Below, in pieces: positions 19,812 through 28,914 of a DNA stretch of 64,000 nucleotides. The stretch is taken from the NCBI GenBank assembly GCA_947627135.1, contig CANQUV010000003.1:1-64000 (forward strand). Direction: 5' to 3'. Position 1 is the first letter of the stretch. Each line of letters opens with the position of its first letter. The position numbers were made by a program, and so were the translations under genes. Source of the stretch: an uncultured Clostridia bacterium (GTDB lineage: Bacteria > Bacillota > Clostridia > Oscillospirales > Acutalibacteraceae). Under the pieces are notes generated by a model. The model did not search any database and was not told where the DNA came from. It saw only the letters and a program-made list of their open reading frames with translations.

Positions 19812-20077
19812 GTGAGTAATAAGTTGTTGTGCTTTTGGGAGCCGGCATCATCGTGACGCCGCTGGTCTATGACGAGTTCAATGCGTCTGGTAACACCTAT
19901 CAGAACATGATTGACTGTTCCGCCGTTCGCCGCGCCGGAACATCGTACGAGATTGCGGCGGCGGGCGTGTCCCTGTTGGACCCGGACGCCGGATTTATCA
20001 CGGGAACCGATTTGCTGATCGACGGCGGCGTGATTGCGTCGCTGAAAAGCGGCAGATTTAATCTTCGCGTAAGATAG
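19812..20077 (+). pseudogene. Short-chain dehydrogenase remnant with N-terminal start joined to C-terminal end
   Basis: GTG-AGT-AAT-AA, then one frame over GTT-GTT-GTG-CTT-TTG-GGA-GCC-GGC (VVVLLGAG, SDR nucleotide-binding start), followed directly by IIVTPLVYDEFN...DPDAGFITGTDLLIDGGV (SDR C-terminus). Confidence 0.7.
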
Positions 20078-20087
20078 GGGAACGAAA

Positions 20088-20240
20088 ATGACAAAGATAT
20101 TGATCGCATACTTTTCCCATGAGGGACAGAATTATTCCCATGGCGGGATTCGGAACCTGCCTGTGGGCAATACTGAGGGTCTTGCCATCAACGGCGATAA
20201 AGACCTTGAAAAATGGGTAAAGAAAATCGGTTTAAAATAG
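20088..20240 (+). pseudogene. Flavodoxin with large in-frame internal deletion (50 aa left)
   Basis: MTKILIAYFSHEGQNYSHGGIRNLPVGNTE fused to GLAINGDKDLEKWVKKIGLK*. Confidence 0.7.
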
Positions 20241-20251
20241 GAGGAAGAAAC

Positions 20252-21106
20252 ATGAATCAGACATATCTCACACTCAACAACGGAGCAAAGATTCCGCAGT
20301 TCGGCATGGGTGTTTTCACGGTGCCGGAGGGAGAAGAAACCAAACAGGCATGCCTTTCGGCGCTTCGCATGGGCTACCGCCACATTGACACCGCCCACGC
20401 CTATCAAAATGAGCGAAGCGTCGGAGCGGCTGTTCGTGAAAGCGGTATTCCCCGCGAGGAAATTTGGGTCACTTCCAAGCTCTGGCCGTCCGAATACGGC
20501 GAGGGAAAAACCATGGAGGGTATCGACAAAATGCTCTCCCGCCTGAATATCGGCTATATCGACCTGCTTCTTTTGCACCAGCAGGTGGGCGATTACATGG
20601 GCGCATGGCGTGACATGGAGAAGGCCGTCGCACAGGGAAAGGTGCGCTCCATCGGACTTTCCAACTTTGAATCCGAGCGACTGGAGGAAGTCTGCGAAGC
20701 TGCTGACATCAAGCCCGCTGCGCTGCAAGTCGAGTGCCATCCCTACTATCAGCAACAACGTCTGAAAAAGCGCCTTGCGCCTTACGGTACGGTGATTGAA
20801 TCCTGGTATCCCATCGGCCACGGCGACGCAGGGCTGATAGGTGAGCCGGTCTTTACCGAAATTGCGAAGAAATACGGCAAGACCAATGTGCAGGTCATTC
20901 TCCGCTGGCACATTCAGGCGGGCAATGTGATCTTCCCGAAATCCACCAATCCGCAGCATATCCGAGATAACTTTGACATCTTCGATTTTGTTCTGACCGC
21001 AGAAGAAATGGATAAAATTGCGGCTCTTGACTGCGGCAAGCGGTTTTATCACGCCACTCTGGAGGAACAGGAGCGCAACTTTTCCCACTGGGCTCCGGCA
21101 GACTGA
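20252..21106 (+). CDS. Aldo/keto reductase
   Basis: LNNGAKIPQFGMGVF, GYRHIDTAHAYQNE, VTSKLW, LLLLHQQ, IGLSNFE. Confidence 0.94.
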   Translation: MNQTYLTLNNGAKIPQFGMGVFTVPEGEETKQACLSALRMGYRHIDTAHAYQNERSVGAAVRESGIPREEIWVTSKLWPSEYGEGKTMEGIDKMLSRLNIGYIDLLLLHQQVGDYMGAWRDMEKAVAQGKVRSIGLSNFESERLEEVCEAADIKPAALQVECHPYYQQQRLKKRLAPYGTVIESWYPIGHGDAGLIGEPVFTEIAKKYGKTNVQVILRWHIQAGNVIFPKSTNPQHIRDNFDIFDFVLTAEEMDKIAALDCGKRFYHATLEEQERNFSHWAPAD

Positions 21107-21124
21107 CGGGAAGGAGCGCAGGAT

Positions 21125-21625
21125 ATGAGAAAGATGCTGATTGTTTACTATTCGTGGTCGAATGGGAATACAGAGAACATTGCGAAGATGCTGCAAAAAG
21201 CGACCGGTGCGGATCTTGCGAAAATCGAAACGGTCAAGCCCTATGAGGGCAGCTATCAGGACGTGGTGGATCAGGGTAAACGGGAGGCGGACAGCGGTTT
21301 CCAGCCGGAAATCAAACTTCTGCCGTATTCCGCTGCCGACTATGATGTGATCGCCATCGGAACACCTACATGGTGGTACACCATGGCTCCTGCTGTTTTG
21401 ACCTATCTGAACAGTCAGGATTGGAACGGAAAAACGGTCGTCCCGTTTATGACGAACGCAGGATGGCCGGGTCATGTAATCAAGGATATGAAAAAAGCCT
21501 GCAAGGGAGCAAAGTCCGCCTTTGATTTGCAGGTGAAGTTTGACGCGGACGGCGGAAGCCGTATGGAGACACCCGAAAGCGAAATCCAAAAGTGGATCGA
21601 GTGTGTAAAGAAATTATGCGAGTAA
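21125..21625 (+). CDS. Flavodoxin
   Basis: MLIVYYSWSNGNTENIAKMLQ, IGTPTWWYTMAPAVLTYL. Confidence 0.92.
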   Translation: MRKMLIVYYSWSNGNTENIAKMLQKATGADLAKIETVKPYEGSYQDVVDQGKREADSGFQPEIKLLPYSAADYDVIAIGTPTWWYTMAPAVLTYLNSQDWNGKTVVPFMTNAGWPGHVIKDMKKACKGAKSAFDLQVKFDADGGSRMETPESEIQKWIECVKKLCE

Positions 21626-21651
21626 GCCGTAACAGGCGTACAGGAGTAGAG

Positions 21652-22323
21652 ATGAAAGCCAAAAAGATCATTAAAATTATCATAGATACGGCCATGCTCA
21701 TTTTCCTGCTCCTGCTCATGGTGTATTCTCTCATTGGAGAGGCGGCGCACGAATGGCTGGGACTTACCATGTTCCTGCTGTTTATTCTGCACCACATCAT
21801 GAATCCGGCGTGGCTGAAAATGTTTTTTAAAGGCAGATACACTCCATATAGGGTTTACAACACGGCAATCAATGTTCTTCTTTTGGCAATCATGGTGTTG
21901 CTGCCGATTAGCAGTATTATGATATCAAAGCACATATTTCGCTTTTCCGGCGTCGACGGTATGTCCTTTGCCCGGACGGTTCATCTGCTTCTGTCCCATT
22001 GGGGATTTATTCTGATGTCCGTTCATGTGGGTAATCATGTTGGTGTGCATCGTGCGGAGAAGAAAAAGGGCGTCTATGTCCTATTATGGGCAGTTGCCAT
22101 CGCCGTGTCAATTTATGGAACATACGCATTTGTAAACCGTGATATGGCTTCCTATCTGCTTTTGAAGAATCAGTTTGTTTTCTTTTATTTTGGACAGTCG
22201 CGGCTGCGGTTTATGGCGGATTACGCTTCCACGATGTGCCTTTTTGCCTGTATCGGAGCTGTTCTTTCCAAAGGGTTGAAAATGCTGAAACGACCTAAAC
22301 GAGGAATTTCAAAAGATGAATAA
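21652..22323 (+). CDS. DUF4405-like membrane protein
   Basis: Multispan protein with HEWLGLTMFLLFILHHIMN and HLLLSHWGFILMSVHVGNHVG; internal ATG at 21652. Confidence 0.75.
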   Translation: MKAKKIIKIIIDTAMLIFLLLLMVYSLIGEAAHEWLGLTMFLLFILHHIMNPAWLKMFFKGRYTPYRVYNTAINVLLLAIMVLLPISSIMISKHIFRFSGVDGMSFARTVHLLLSHWGFILMSVHVGNHVGVHRAEKKKGVYVLLWAVAIAVSIYGTYAFVNRDMASYLLLKNQFVFFYFGQSRLRFMADYASTMCLFACIGAVLSKGLKMLKRPKRGISKDE

Positions 22324-22576
22324 GGTTTTGAATACAATTAATTCTGCTATGGGAGCAAAAGAGCCTGCACAAACTGTGGCAGATGCAAGGAGGCGTGTTC
22401 TGCGGGCATTGACATTCCCGCAGTCATCGGGGCATACAGACGGCATGAGAAAAAAGAAACGCCGTTCGAACTTGCCGGACTGTAGGATTGCATCGAGTGC
22501 GGTGCCTGCACCGCCTGCTCCTTGCCGAACATTTCCGATGTTCGTTCTTTCCCGTATCGCTTTTCCATTTCAACAA
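22316..22576 (+). pseudogene. 4Fe-4S dicluster ferredoxin-like gene, disrupted
   Basis: ATG at 22316 overlaps the upstream stop (MNKVLNTINSAMGAKEP). After a frameshift the frame at 22366 reads CTNCGRCKEACSAGIDIPAVIGAYRRHEKKETPFELAGL-TAG-DCIECGACTACS, with a single in-frame TAG at 22483. Confidence 0.75.
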
Positions 22577-23045
22577 GGTGACGCTTTACTTCAAAAATTG
22601 TATATTTCTGTAGGATTTCTTTTCCCATAATTGTCTCCATTTCTGTGGGTTATTAGAGGTGCAGGTCGCCGACGGCGACCTCTGCCAAAGGAGGAAGCAC
22701 CGATCGAGTCGATAGGTGATGCCACCCTAACAGACAGCAGGCGAGGTAGGCAATATTTGTTTGCTAAGAAAATATCGAATAATTCAGAATGGCAATTTTT
22801 CTGTATAGTTCTCTTTAGCAATATTTAGTTTTGGTATAATTACTGAAGAATCATCTGACAGCAATTGCTTAATTGAACCTTGTTTGGGGTGAATTTCTAA
22901 AAATAGGCACAAAAAATCCCATCGCTTTGAAAATGTGAGGGGAAAATAATGATTGTTTTTATTTTGCAAGTCTCGTAACAACAGTCTTGAAAAAGTTCGT
23001 TTAACCGTATATAATATTAATATAGAATGAAAAGGGGGATTTTTC

Positions 23046-23255
23046 ATGCTCGACGCGATTTCCGTAAAAAAAGCTGCGGAAAAATGGCAGATTTCCGAAC
23101 GACGAATTCAGAAGCTGTGCGAAAACGTCAGAATTGAAGGTGCAAAGCGTTTCGAGCATTCTTGGATGATCCCCGCATACGCAGAAAAGCCCTGTGATTT
23201 AAGAAAGCGCCGAAAGGCTGACAAAAGCGAGGTGGAAGCTGCGAATGAACATTAA
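23046..23255 (+). CDS. Small HTH DNA-binding protein
   Basis: ISVKKAAEKWQISERRIQKLCENVRIEGAKRFEHSWMIP; start overlaps the LysR gene downstream. Confidence 0.75.
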   Translation: MLDAISVKKAAEKWQISERRIQKLCENVRIEGAKRFEHSWMIPAYAEKPCDLRKRRKADKSEVEAANEH

Positions 23256-24162
23256 TAATATTAATTTTACATCCTTTATCCGTGTGGCGGAGGCAGGTAG
23301 CTTCAACAGGGCCGCCGAGGATTTATATATTACTTCCACTGCTTTGATTAAGCAGATCAATCTGCTGGAAAACGATCTTGGAGTTCGTCTCTTTAAGCGG
23401 ACGCATCGAGGACTGACCCTGACAAAGGCCGGAGAGTCCTTTTACAAAGACGCCAAGTACATAACGGACTACTGCCGGGAAGCGGTCGAGCGCGCAAGGA
23501 GTGCGGAGCGTCAGCAGGAACAAGTGATTCGTATTGGTACTTCTCCCATTATGCCCGCCCAAATGCTGATGGATCTGTGGCCGAAAATCCACGAACATTG
23601 TGCCGATGTGAGTTTCAAGCTGGTTCCATTTGAAAACACTTCGGACAATGCAAGAGAAATTCTGAAAAACTTAGGGCAGAACATTGACATCGTTACCGGA
23701 TTTGTAGACGAGCTTCTCATGAGCCAACGAAACTGTCAAGGGCTGGTGATCGAAAATGAGCCGCTTTGCTGTGCGGTGTCCATCTATCACCCGCTGGCAT
23801 CGAAGAAGAAACTGACGGTACAGGATTTGTACGGAAAAGACCTGATGATGATCCATCGCGGGTGGTGTCGTCACATGGACGACCTGCGGGACGATTTGAC
23901 GGAGCACCATCCGCAGATCAACCTCGTAAATTTTGATCTGTACGATGTGGGCGTTTTCAATCAGTGTGAAGAAAATAAAGATATTCTGGTAGTCATCAAG
24001 AGCTGGAGCATGGTGCATCCGCTGATGCGCGTGATCCCGGTAGAGTGGGATCATGTCATGCCCGTGGGAATTCTATACTCGCCCCAGCCAACGGAAGTTG
24101 TCCGCCGGTTCCTCTCCGCACTGGGAACGGTACTGACCTCTCCAAAAGAAAACGCTCGGTAA
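23245..24162 (+). CDS. LysR family transcriptional regulator
   Basis: FIRVAEAGSFNRAAEDLYITSTALIKQINLLENDLGVRLFKRTHRGLTLTKAG. Confidence 0.93.
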   Translation: MNINNINFTSFIRVAEAGSFNRAAEDLYITSTALIKQINLLENDLGVRLFKRTHRGLTLTKAGESFYKDAKYITDYCREAVERARSAERQQEQVIRIGTSPIMPAQMLMDLWPKIHEHCADVSFKLVPFENTSDNAREILKNLGQNIDIVTGFVDELLMSQRNCQGLVIENEPLCCAVSIYHPLASKKKLTVQDLYGKDLMMIHRGWCRHMDDLRDDLTEHHPQINLVNFDLYDVGVFNQCEENKDILVVIKSWSMVHPLMRVIPVEWDHVMPVGILYSPQPTEVVRRFLSALGTVLTSPKENAR

Positions 24163-24170
24163 TAACCTGC

Positions 24171-24202
24171 GGTTAGAACTGATTAACGAATCGAGACTTC
24201 TT
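24171..24202 (+). promoter_or_regulatory. 32-nt island motif, copy 1 (candidate LysR operator)
   Basis: GGTTAGAACTGATTAACGAATCGAGACTTCTT; TATAAT at 24221, 18 nt after the motif. Confidence 0.65.
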
Positions 24203-24275
24203 CGGAAGCCTCGATTTTTTTATAATGATAGCGTGGATTGGCAAAACAAATTGCCCACAAAGAAGGATGATAAAG

Positions 24276-26237
24276 ATGAAACAAAAAGTTGTAATATGCC
24301 TGATTTTTGTCTTGTTCCTAACTCTGCTTTGTGCCTGCAATGGAAATCAGGTAAACATTGGAACGCCGGCAGAGAAACCGTCTCAGATAACAGAAGCAGT
24401 CAGTGACCCGGAGGAAAACAGGTCGCCTGCCGGGGACGAGGAATCAGGAGTGAGTGACATGGAAATACCGCAGACCGGCTGGACGGAAGCTGTTCCGGCA
24501 GAGTACACTAAGGCGGCAGCCGAACAAGGCGCCGTCGTTTGCCTCGACTATGAATCCGAGGACTATGTGCGGGACGGCAGCGCCATTACAAAAACCGCCT
24601 ATGTTTATACGCCCTACGGCTACGATGAGAACGATGCCGAAACGCGGTACAATATTCTCTATCTCATGCACGGTTGGGGCGGGCGAGCGGGAGAATATTT
24701 TGATTTTGCGGCAACGAAAAATATGTTTGACAACCTGATCGAGAAGGGCGATATCCCGCCGCTTATCATCGTGTCAGCGACTTTCTACAACAAGAACAGC
24801 AGCACGGATTTTTCGAGCTCCATTGAAGAATTTCGGACTTTCCATCAGGATTTTGAAACGCACCTGATGCCCGCAGTAGAGGGACGGTTCCACACCTACG
24901 CCGTATCCACGTCCCCGGAAAATTTGAAAGCCTCCCGCGACCATCGGGCGTTCGGCGGCTTCTCCCTCGGTTCGGTCACAACATGGCTCCAGTTTTGCTA
25001 TGACTACGATTATATCCGCTGGTTTTTACCGATGAGCGGTTCCTGCTGGTATTACGGTACCTATGGTGATTTCCGCTTTGAGGACAACGTGGACTTTATC
25101 GAGCAGCTCGTGAGGAACGAAAACCTTGATGAGCGCGGGTACTTTATCTATCACGCAGTCGGTACAGAGGACGCGGTAAAGAGCCAGTCGATAGGTATGG
25201 CGGAGGAAATGCTGTCACGGGAGATCTTCACACCGGAACACTATGTATTCTACCGGAAAAACGGCGGCAACCATGACTTCAATGCCGTGCAGGAATATCT
25301 CTACAACGCACTCCCGCTGTTCTTTCGGGACGATTCTACCGAAAACGTGCAGACGGAAAGCCAGCCCTTTACAGCCGACACCGCCATTTCGGATGTGATA
25401 AACGATCCCGCTTTCGGAGAGTATGGGCGGCTGATTTTTCCCGTGGATACCGGATATTGGAGCGGAAAGACGCTGGGAGACCTTCACCTGACGTGGTATT
25501 CGAATATCGACCCGAATAAAACTGTGGAGATCGCAAACTACATGAAATCACACGCGCAGGCGGGCGAAACGATCTTTTACGATATTTATACCGATGAGGA
25601 AAAAGCGGCTGACCCCAACAAGGCGGATACGGGACTGTTCTTTTTCAAGGGCGATCCCGGCGAAAAGTTTGCCGTATGTAATGCCGGAGGCGGTTTTGCA
25701 TACGTCGGTGCGATGCAAGACAGTTTCCCACACGCACTGGAGCTTTCCAAAATGGGCTACAACGCCTTTGCGCTGATCTATCGTCCCGGCTGGGACACGG
25801 CGATGGAGGATCTTTCGCGGGCAATCAGCTTTATTTTTGAACACGGGTCGGAACTGGAAATAGACACCGACTGCTATTCCCTGTGGGGCGGTTCGGCGGG
25901 CGCACGAATGGCAGCCGACGTCGGTTCTTACGGTACGGCAGCCTTCGGCGGAGATGATCTGCCGAAGGCGGGCTGCGTTGTCATGCAATACACGGGTCAC
26001 AGCGAGTGGCAGAAAATCGACCCGCCCACCTATGTCTGCATCGGAACCAGCGACGGCATTGCAAACTGGCGCACGATGCAAAGAAGAATAGAGGCAATGT
26101 CCGCCGCGGGCATTCCCACAGAGTTTCACGCCTATGAGGGACTTTCACACGGCTTCGGGCTGGGTACGGGAACGGTCGCTGAGGGCTGGATAAACGACGC
26201 TGTGGCGTTTTGGAAACAGCAAATGAAGAAGCTATAA
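24276..26237 (+). CDS. Lipoprotein with two alpha/beta-hydrolase (esterase) domains
   Basis: Lipobox LLCAC; first domain LYLMHGWGG, FGGFSLGS (G-x-S-x-G); second domain LWGGSAGARMA and C-terminal GLSHGFGLG. Confidence 0.85.
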   Translation: MKQKVVICLIFVLFLTLLCACNGNQVNIGTPAEKPSQITEAVSDPEENRSPAGDEESGVSDMEIPQTGWTEAVPAEYTKAAAEQGAVVCLDYESEDYVRDGSAITKTAYVYTPYGYDENDAETRYNILYLMHGWGGRAGEYFDFAATKNMFDNLIEKGDIPPLIIVSATFYNKNSSTDFSSSIEEFRTFHQDFETHLMPAVEGRFHTYAVSTSPENLKASRDHRAFGGFSLGSVTTWLQFCYDYDYIRWFLPMSGSCWYYGTYGDFRFEDNVDFIEQLVRNENLDERGYFIYHAVGTEDAVKSQSIGMAEEMLSREIFTPEHYVFYRKNGGNHDFNAVQEYLYNALPLFFRDDSTENVQTESQPFTADTAISDVINDPAFGEYGRLIFPVDTGYWSGKTLGDLHLTWYSNIDPNKTVEIANYMKSHAQAGETIFYDIYTDEEKAADPNKADTGLFFFKGDPGEKFAVCNAGGGFAYVGAMQDSFPHALELSKMGYNAFALIYRPGWDTAMEDLSRAISFIFEHGSELEIDTDCYSLWGGSAGARMAADVGSYGTAAFGGDDLPKAGCVVMQYTGHSEWQKIDPPTYVCIGTSDGIANWRTMQRRIEAMSAAGIPTEFHAYEGLSHGFGLGTGTVAEGWINDAVAFWKQQMKKL

Positions 26238-26242
26238 CTTCT

Positions 26243-26274
26243 GGTATGAACTGGTGAACGGATAGAGACTTCCG
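26243..26274 (+). promoter_or_regulatory. 32-nt island motif, copy 2
   Basis: GGTATGAACTGGTGAACGGATAGAGACTTCCG; TATACT at 26293, 18 nt after the motif. Confidence 0.65.
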
Positions 26275-26328
26275 TAAACGGGAAAACGAATTTATACTAA
26301 TATCATCAAATGGAAAGGACGAATTACT

Positions 26329-27018
26329 ATGAAACGAATTTTAGCAATTTTATTTAGCCTTACGCTGATTTTTTCTCTTGCGGCCTGTTCCGGTCAAAAC
26401 GGAGAGAGCAACCCCAGTTCCGGTAGTTCCACAGGCGAAAGTATATCGCCGGAAAACAGTTCCGCACAGCCAGAGCAGCCCAGCGAGCCGTCTGATACGG
26501 CCTCTTCCGAAACACCGAATGCGAAACCGGTCGAGGGAAAGACGTTGGTTGTTTACTACTCCGCTACAAACAACACTGAGGCGATTGCTGGATATATTGC
26601 GAACGCCATAGGCGCAGATATATTTGAGCTTGTTCCGGTAAAGCCTTATACCTCCGATGATTTGGACTGGACGAACCGGGACAGCCGCGTATCCCGTGAG
26701 CATGACGATGAATCCCTGCGCACCGTCGAACTGGAAAAATCAGTCCCCGATAACTGGGAGGAATATGACACGGTGTTCATCGGTTACCCCATTTGGTGGG
26801 GCATCGCCGCGTGGCCGACTGACACATTCGTAAAATCCAATGATTTCACCGGCAAAACCGTGATCCCGTTCTGCACTTCATCATCGTCCGGTCTCGGGCA
26901 GAGCGGTGAACTGCTAAAAGAGGAATCCGGAACCGGCAACTGGCTGGAAGGTCAGCGGTTCCAGTCGGGAGCAAGTGAGGACACAGTAAAGGAATGGATC
27001 TTGGGCTTGGAACTATAA
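26329..27018 (+). CDS. Flavodoxin lipoprotein
   Basis: Lipobox SLAAC; LVVYYSATNNTEAIAGYIA, IGYPIWWGIAAWPTDTFV. Confidence 0.92.
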   Translation: MKRILAILFSLTLIFSLAACSGQNGESNPSSGSSTGESISPENSSAQPEQPSEPSDTASSETPNAKPVEGKTLVVYYSATNNTEAIAGYIANAIGADIFELVPVKPYTSDDLDWTNRDSRVSREHDDESLRTVELEKSVPDNWEEYDTVFIGYPIWWGIAAWPTDTFVKSNDFTGKTVIPFCTSSSSGLGQSGELLKEESGTGNWLEGQRFQSGASEDTVKEWILGLEL

Positions 27019-27764
27019 TCGGTTCCGGCACTTCCTATCAAGTTGACGCCGGAACCGAAACCTATCGTGGCTTTATGATTGACAACATCTATCACTCCCC
27101 AAGTGACGGGGAGATTCACTACAACGTCTATATCCCCGAAAGCTACGACGGCAGCCGTCCCTATGCGCTGTTCTTCACGCTTCCGGGCTATGAGGGATTG
27201 TATTTTCAGGGCGTGGCCCGAAATCTGGAGGCGGAAGCGTTTGGCTTTGAAGCGCAGAAGTACAACGAGAAAATGATCGTTGTAGCTCCCCAGCTTTCCG
27301 ATTGGGGAGAAACCTCCGCAAATCAGACCATCGCTCTGCTTGAATACTTCCTTGACGCCTATAACATAGACCCCGAAAAGGTCTATGCAAACGGCTATTC
27401 GGGAGGCGGAGAGACGATGTCTCTCGTAATGGGAAAGCATCCCGAAATGTTTACCGCGTATCTTCATTGTTCTTCGCAATGGGACGGCGATTTGGAGGTG
27501 TTGGCAGAAAGCCGCACGCCGGTGTATCTTGCCATAGGCGAGGACGATGAGTATTACGGTTCCGAGCCGACCAAGCGCGCCTACGATACCCTGCGCGGAC
27601 TGTATGAGAAGCAGGGGCTTACAGATGCGGAAATCGAGGAACTGATGGTGCTGGATGTTAAAGAGGACAGCTATTTTCGGGATAAAGGCGTGAACAATCA
27701 GCATGGAGGCGGCGGGCTGTTCGCCTATGATGCGGACATCATGGGCTGGCTGTTCGGAAAATAG
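26994..27764 (+). CDS. Esterase (alpha/beta hydrolase) that appears to lack its signal peptide
   Basis: GEIHYNVYIPESYDGSRPYALFFTLPGYEG, ANGYSGGGETMSLVM (G-x-S-x-G); reading frame overlaps the flavodoxin 3' end and has no export signal. Confidence 0.7.
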   Translation: MDLGLGTIIGSGTSYQVDAGTETYRGFMIDNIYHSPSDGEIHYNVYIPESYDGSRPYALFFTLPGYEGLYFQGVARNLEAEAFGFEAQKYNEKMIVVAPQLSDWGETSANQTIALLEYFLDAYNIDPEKVYANGYSGGGETMSLVMGKHPEMFTAYLHCSSQWDGDLEVLAESRTPVYLAIGEDDEYYGSEPTKRAYDTLRGLYEKQGLTDAEIEELMVLDVKEDSYFRDKGVNNQHGGGGLFAYDADIMGWLFGK

Positions 27765-27777
27765 ACAGGAGGCAATC

Positions 27778-28113
27778 ATGAATAGATCGACTGTAATATG
27801 CCATATGTTAATGGCGCTGGACGGAAAGGAAACCATCGAGTGCGAAGTGCTGCTGCGGAAACTGAAAACGCTTTTCGGGATCAACCGGGTTCTGCTTGCC
27901 GGAGGCGGCGTAACAAATCAAACTTTCGCTGCGGCGGGGCTGATCGACGAACTTAGCATCGTTTTAGCGCCCACAGCGGACGGCGACAGCGGCTGTGCAT
28001 CTCTGTTTGAAACAGGCGGATTTTCTCCCGCCGCTCCTGTCGCGTTTTCCTTGAAAGCGGTGGAACAGATCGAAAATGATACACTGTGGCTTCGGTACAT
28101 ATTAAAAAAATAG
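27778..28113 (+). pseudogene. RibD C-terminal-like reductase with internal deletion
   Basis: MNRSTVICHMLMALDGK joined to a C-terminal segment LLRKLKTLFGINRVLLAGGGVTNQTFAAAGLIDELSIVLAPTADG. Confidence 0.6.
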
Positions 28114-28125
28114 GAGGATAATGGA

Positions 28126-28677
28126 ATGAGAAAGAATTTTGGAGTGAAACCGTGGGTCTATCCACAGCCGGTGCTGATGATCGGCACTTATGACGAAAAC
28201 GGGAAGCCGAACCTGATGAACGCAGCCTGGGGTGGTCAATATGACGCAAATCAGGTCATGCTGTGCCTAAGCTCCCACAAAACCACGGACAATATCAAAG
28301 TGACCGGCGCTTTTACCGTCAGCTTTGCCACCGCCTCTACCGTCGTACCCTGCGACTATGTGGGAATCGTATCTGCAAAGCAAGAGCCAAACAAAATGGA
28401 AAAAGCAGGCTTCACGACGTTGAAAAGCGAATTTGTAAACGCCCCGATAATCAACGAACTTCCTTTGACGCTGGAATGTAAATTTCTGAAATGCAACGAG
28501 GACGGCAATGTGATCGGTGAGATTGTCAATGTCAGCGCCGACGAAAGCATCCTGACGGACGGCAATGTGGACCACAAAAAGCTGGATGCCATCATCTTTG
28601 ATCCTGCGACTGCTGCTTATATCCGCTTTGGTGAGAAGGTAGGAAACGCTTTCAAAGACGGTGCAAAGCTGAAATAA
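28126..28677 (+). CDS. Flavin reductase family protein
   Basis: PVLMIGTYDENGKPNLMNAAWGGQYDANQVMLCLSSHKTTDNI. Confidence 0.9.
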   Translation: MRKNFGVKPWVYPQPVLMIGTYDENGKPNLMNAAWGGQYDANQVMLCLSSHKTTDNIKVTGAFTVSFATASTVVPCDYVGIVSAKQEPNKMEKAGFTTLKSEFVNAPIINELPLTLECKFLKCNEDGNVIGEIVNVSADESILTDGNVDHKKLDAIIFDPATAAYIRFGEKVGNAFKDGAKLK

Positions 28678-28687
28678 TTTAAGCAAT

Positions 28688-28719
28688 CTGTCCCACACCG
28701 TATTACCGGCGTGGGACAG
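28688..28719 (+). terminator. Terminator-like hairpin
   Basis: CTGTCCCACACCG-TATTAC-CGGCGTGGGACAG. Confidence 0.6.
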
Positions 28720-28831
28720 ATTTGGAATCAGTTTTGTTACTGTCGTTGATTATAAATGCGGCTGTTGTCGCAAATTGCTAAGTTGAATGACGGGGCAAGC
28801 CCCTTATTAAACGAGATTCAGAATCCTGTAC

Positions 28832-28866
28832 CCGTCCACACTTCCGGTTTGTGGACGGTTATTTTT
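28832..28866 (+). terminator. Terminator-like hairpin
   Basis: CCGTCCACA...TGTGGACGG followed by TTATTTTT. Confidence 0.65.
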
Positions 28867-28882
28867 ATGAGTTCTAACTTGA

Positions 28883-28914
28883 GGTAAGAACTACTGAACC
28901 AACCGAGACTTCTG
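28883..28914 (+). promoter_or_regulatory. 32-nt island motif, copy 3
   Basis: GGTAAGAACTACTGAACCAACCGAGACTTCTG; TAAAAT at 28933, 18 nt after the motif. Confidence 0.65.

Noticed and set aside
20132-21589. 485-aa minus-strand ORF opposite the aldo/keto reductase and flavodoxin.
   Set aside because: It is the antisense of well-supported genes in GC-rich DNA, with no recognisable domain.
22483-22485. In-frame TAG in the ferredoxin-like frame considered as pyrrolysine or programmed recoding.
   Set aside because: The same gene also has a frameshift and loses its 3' part, and neighbours are decayed; a simple nonsense mutation is more likely.
22968-22975. CGAGACTT on the minus strand upstream of the HTH/LysR genes, considered as a fourth copy of the 32-nt motif.
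   Set aside because: Only the 8-nt core matches; the rest of the motif and the spacing to a -10 are absent.
26952-27884. 310-aa minus-strand ORF opposite the esterase; similar long antisense ORFs at 25548-26129 and 30986-31573.
   Set aside because: Antisense of confident coding sequences; no RBS or domain signature supports them.
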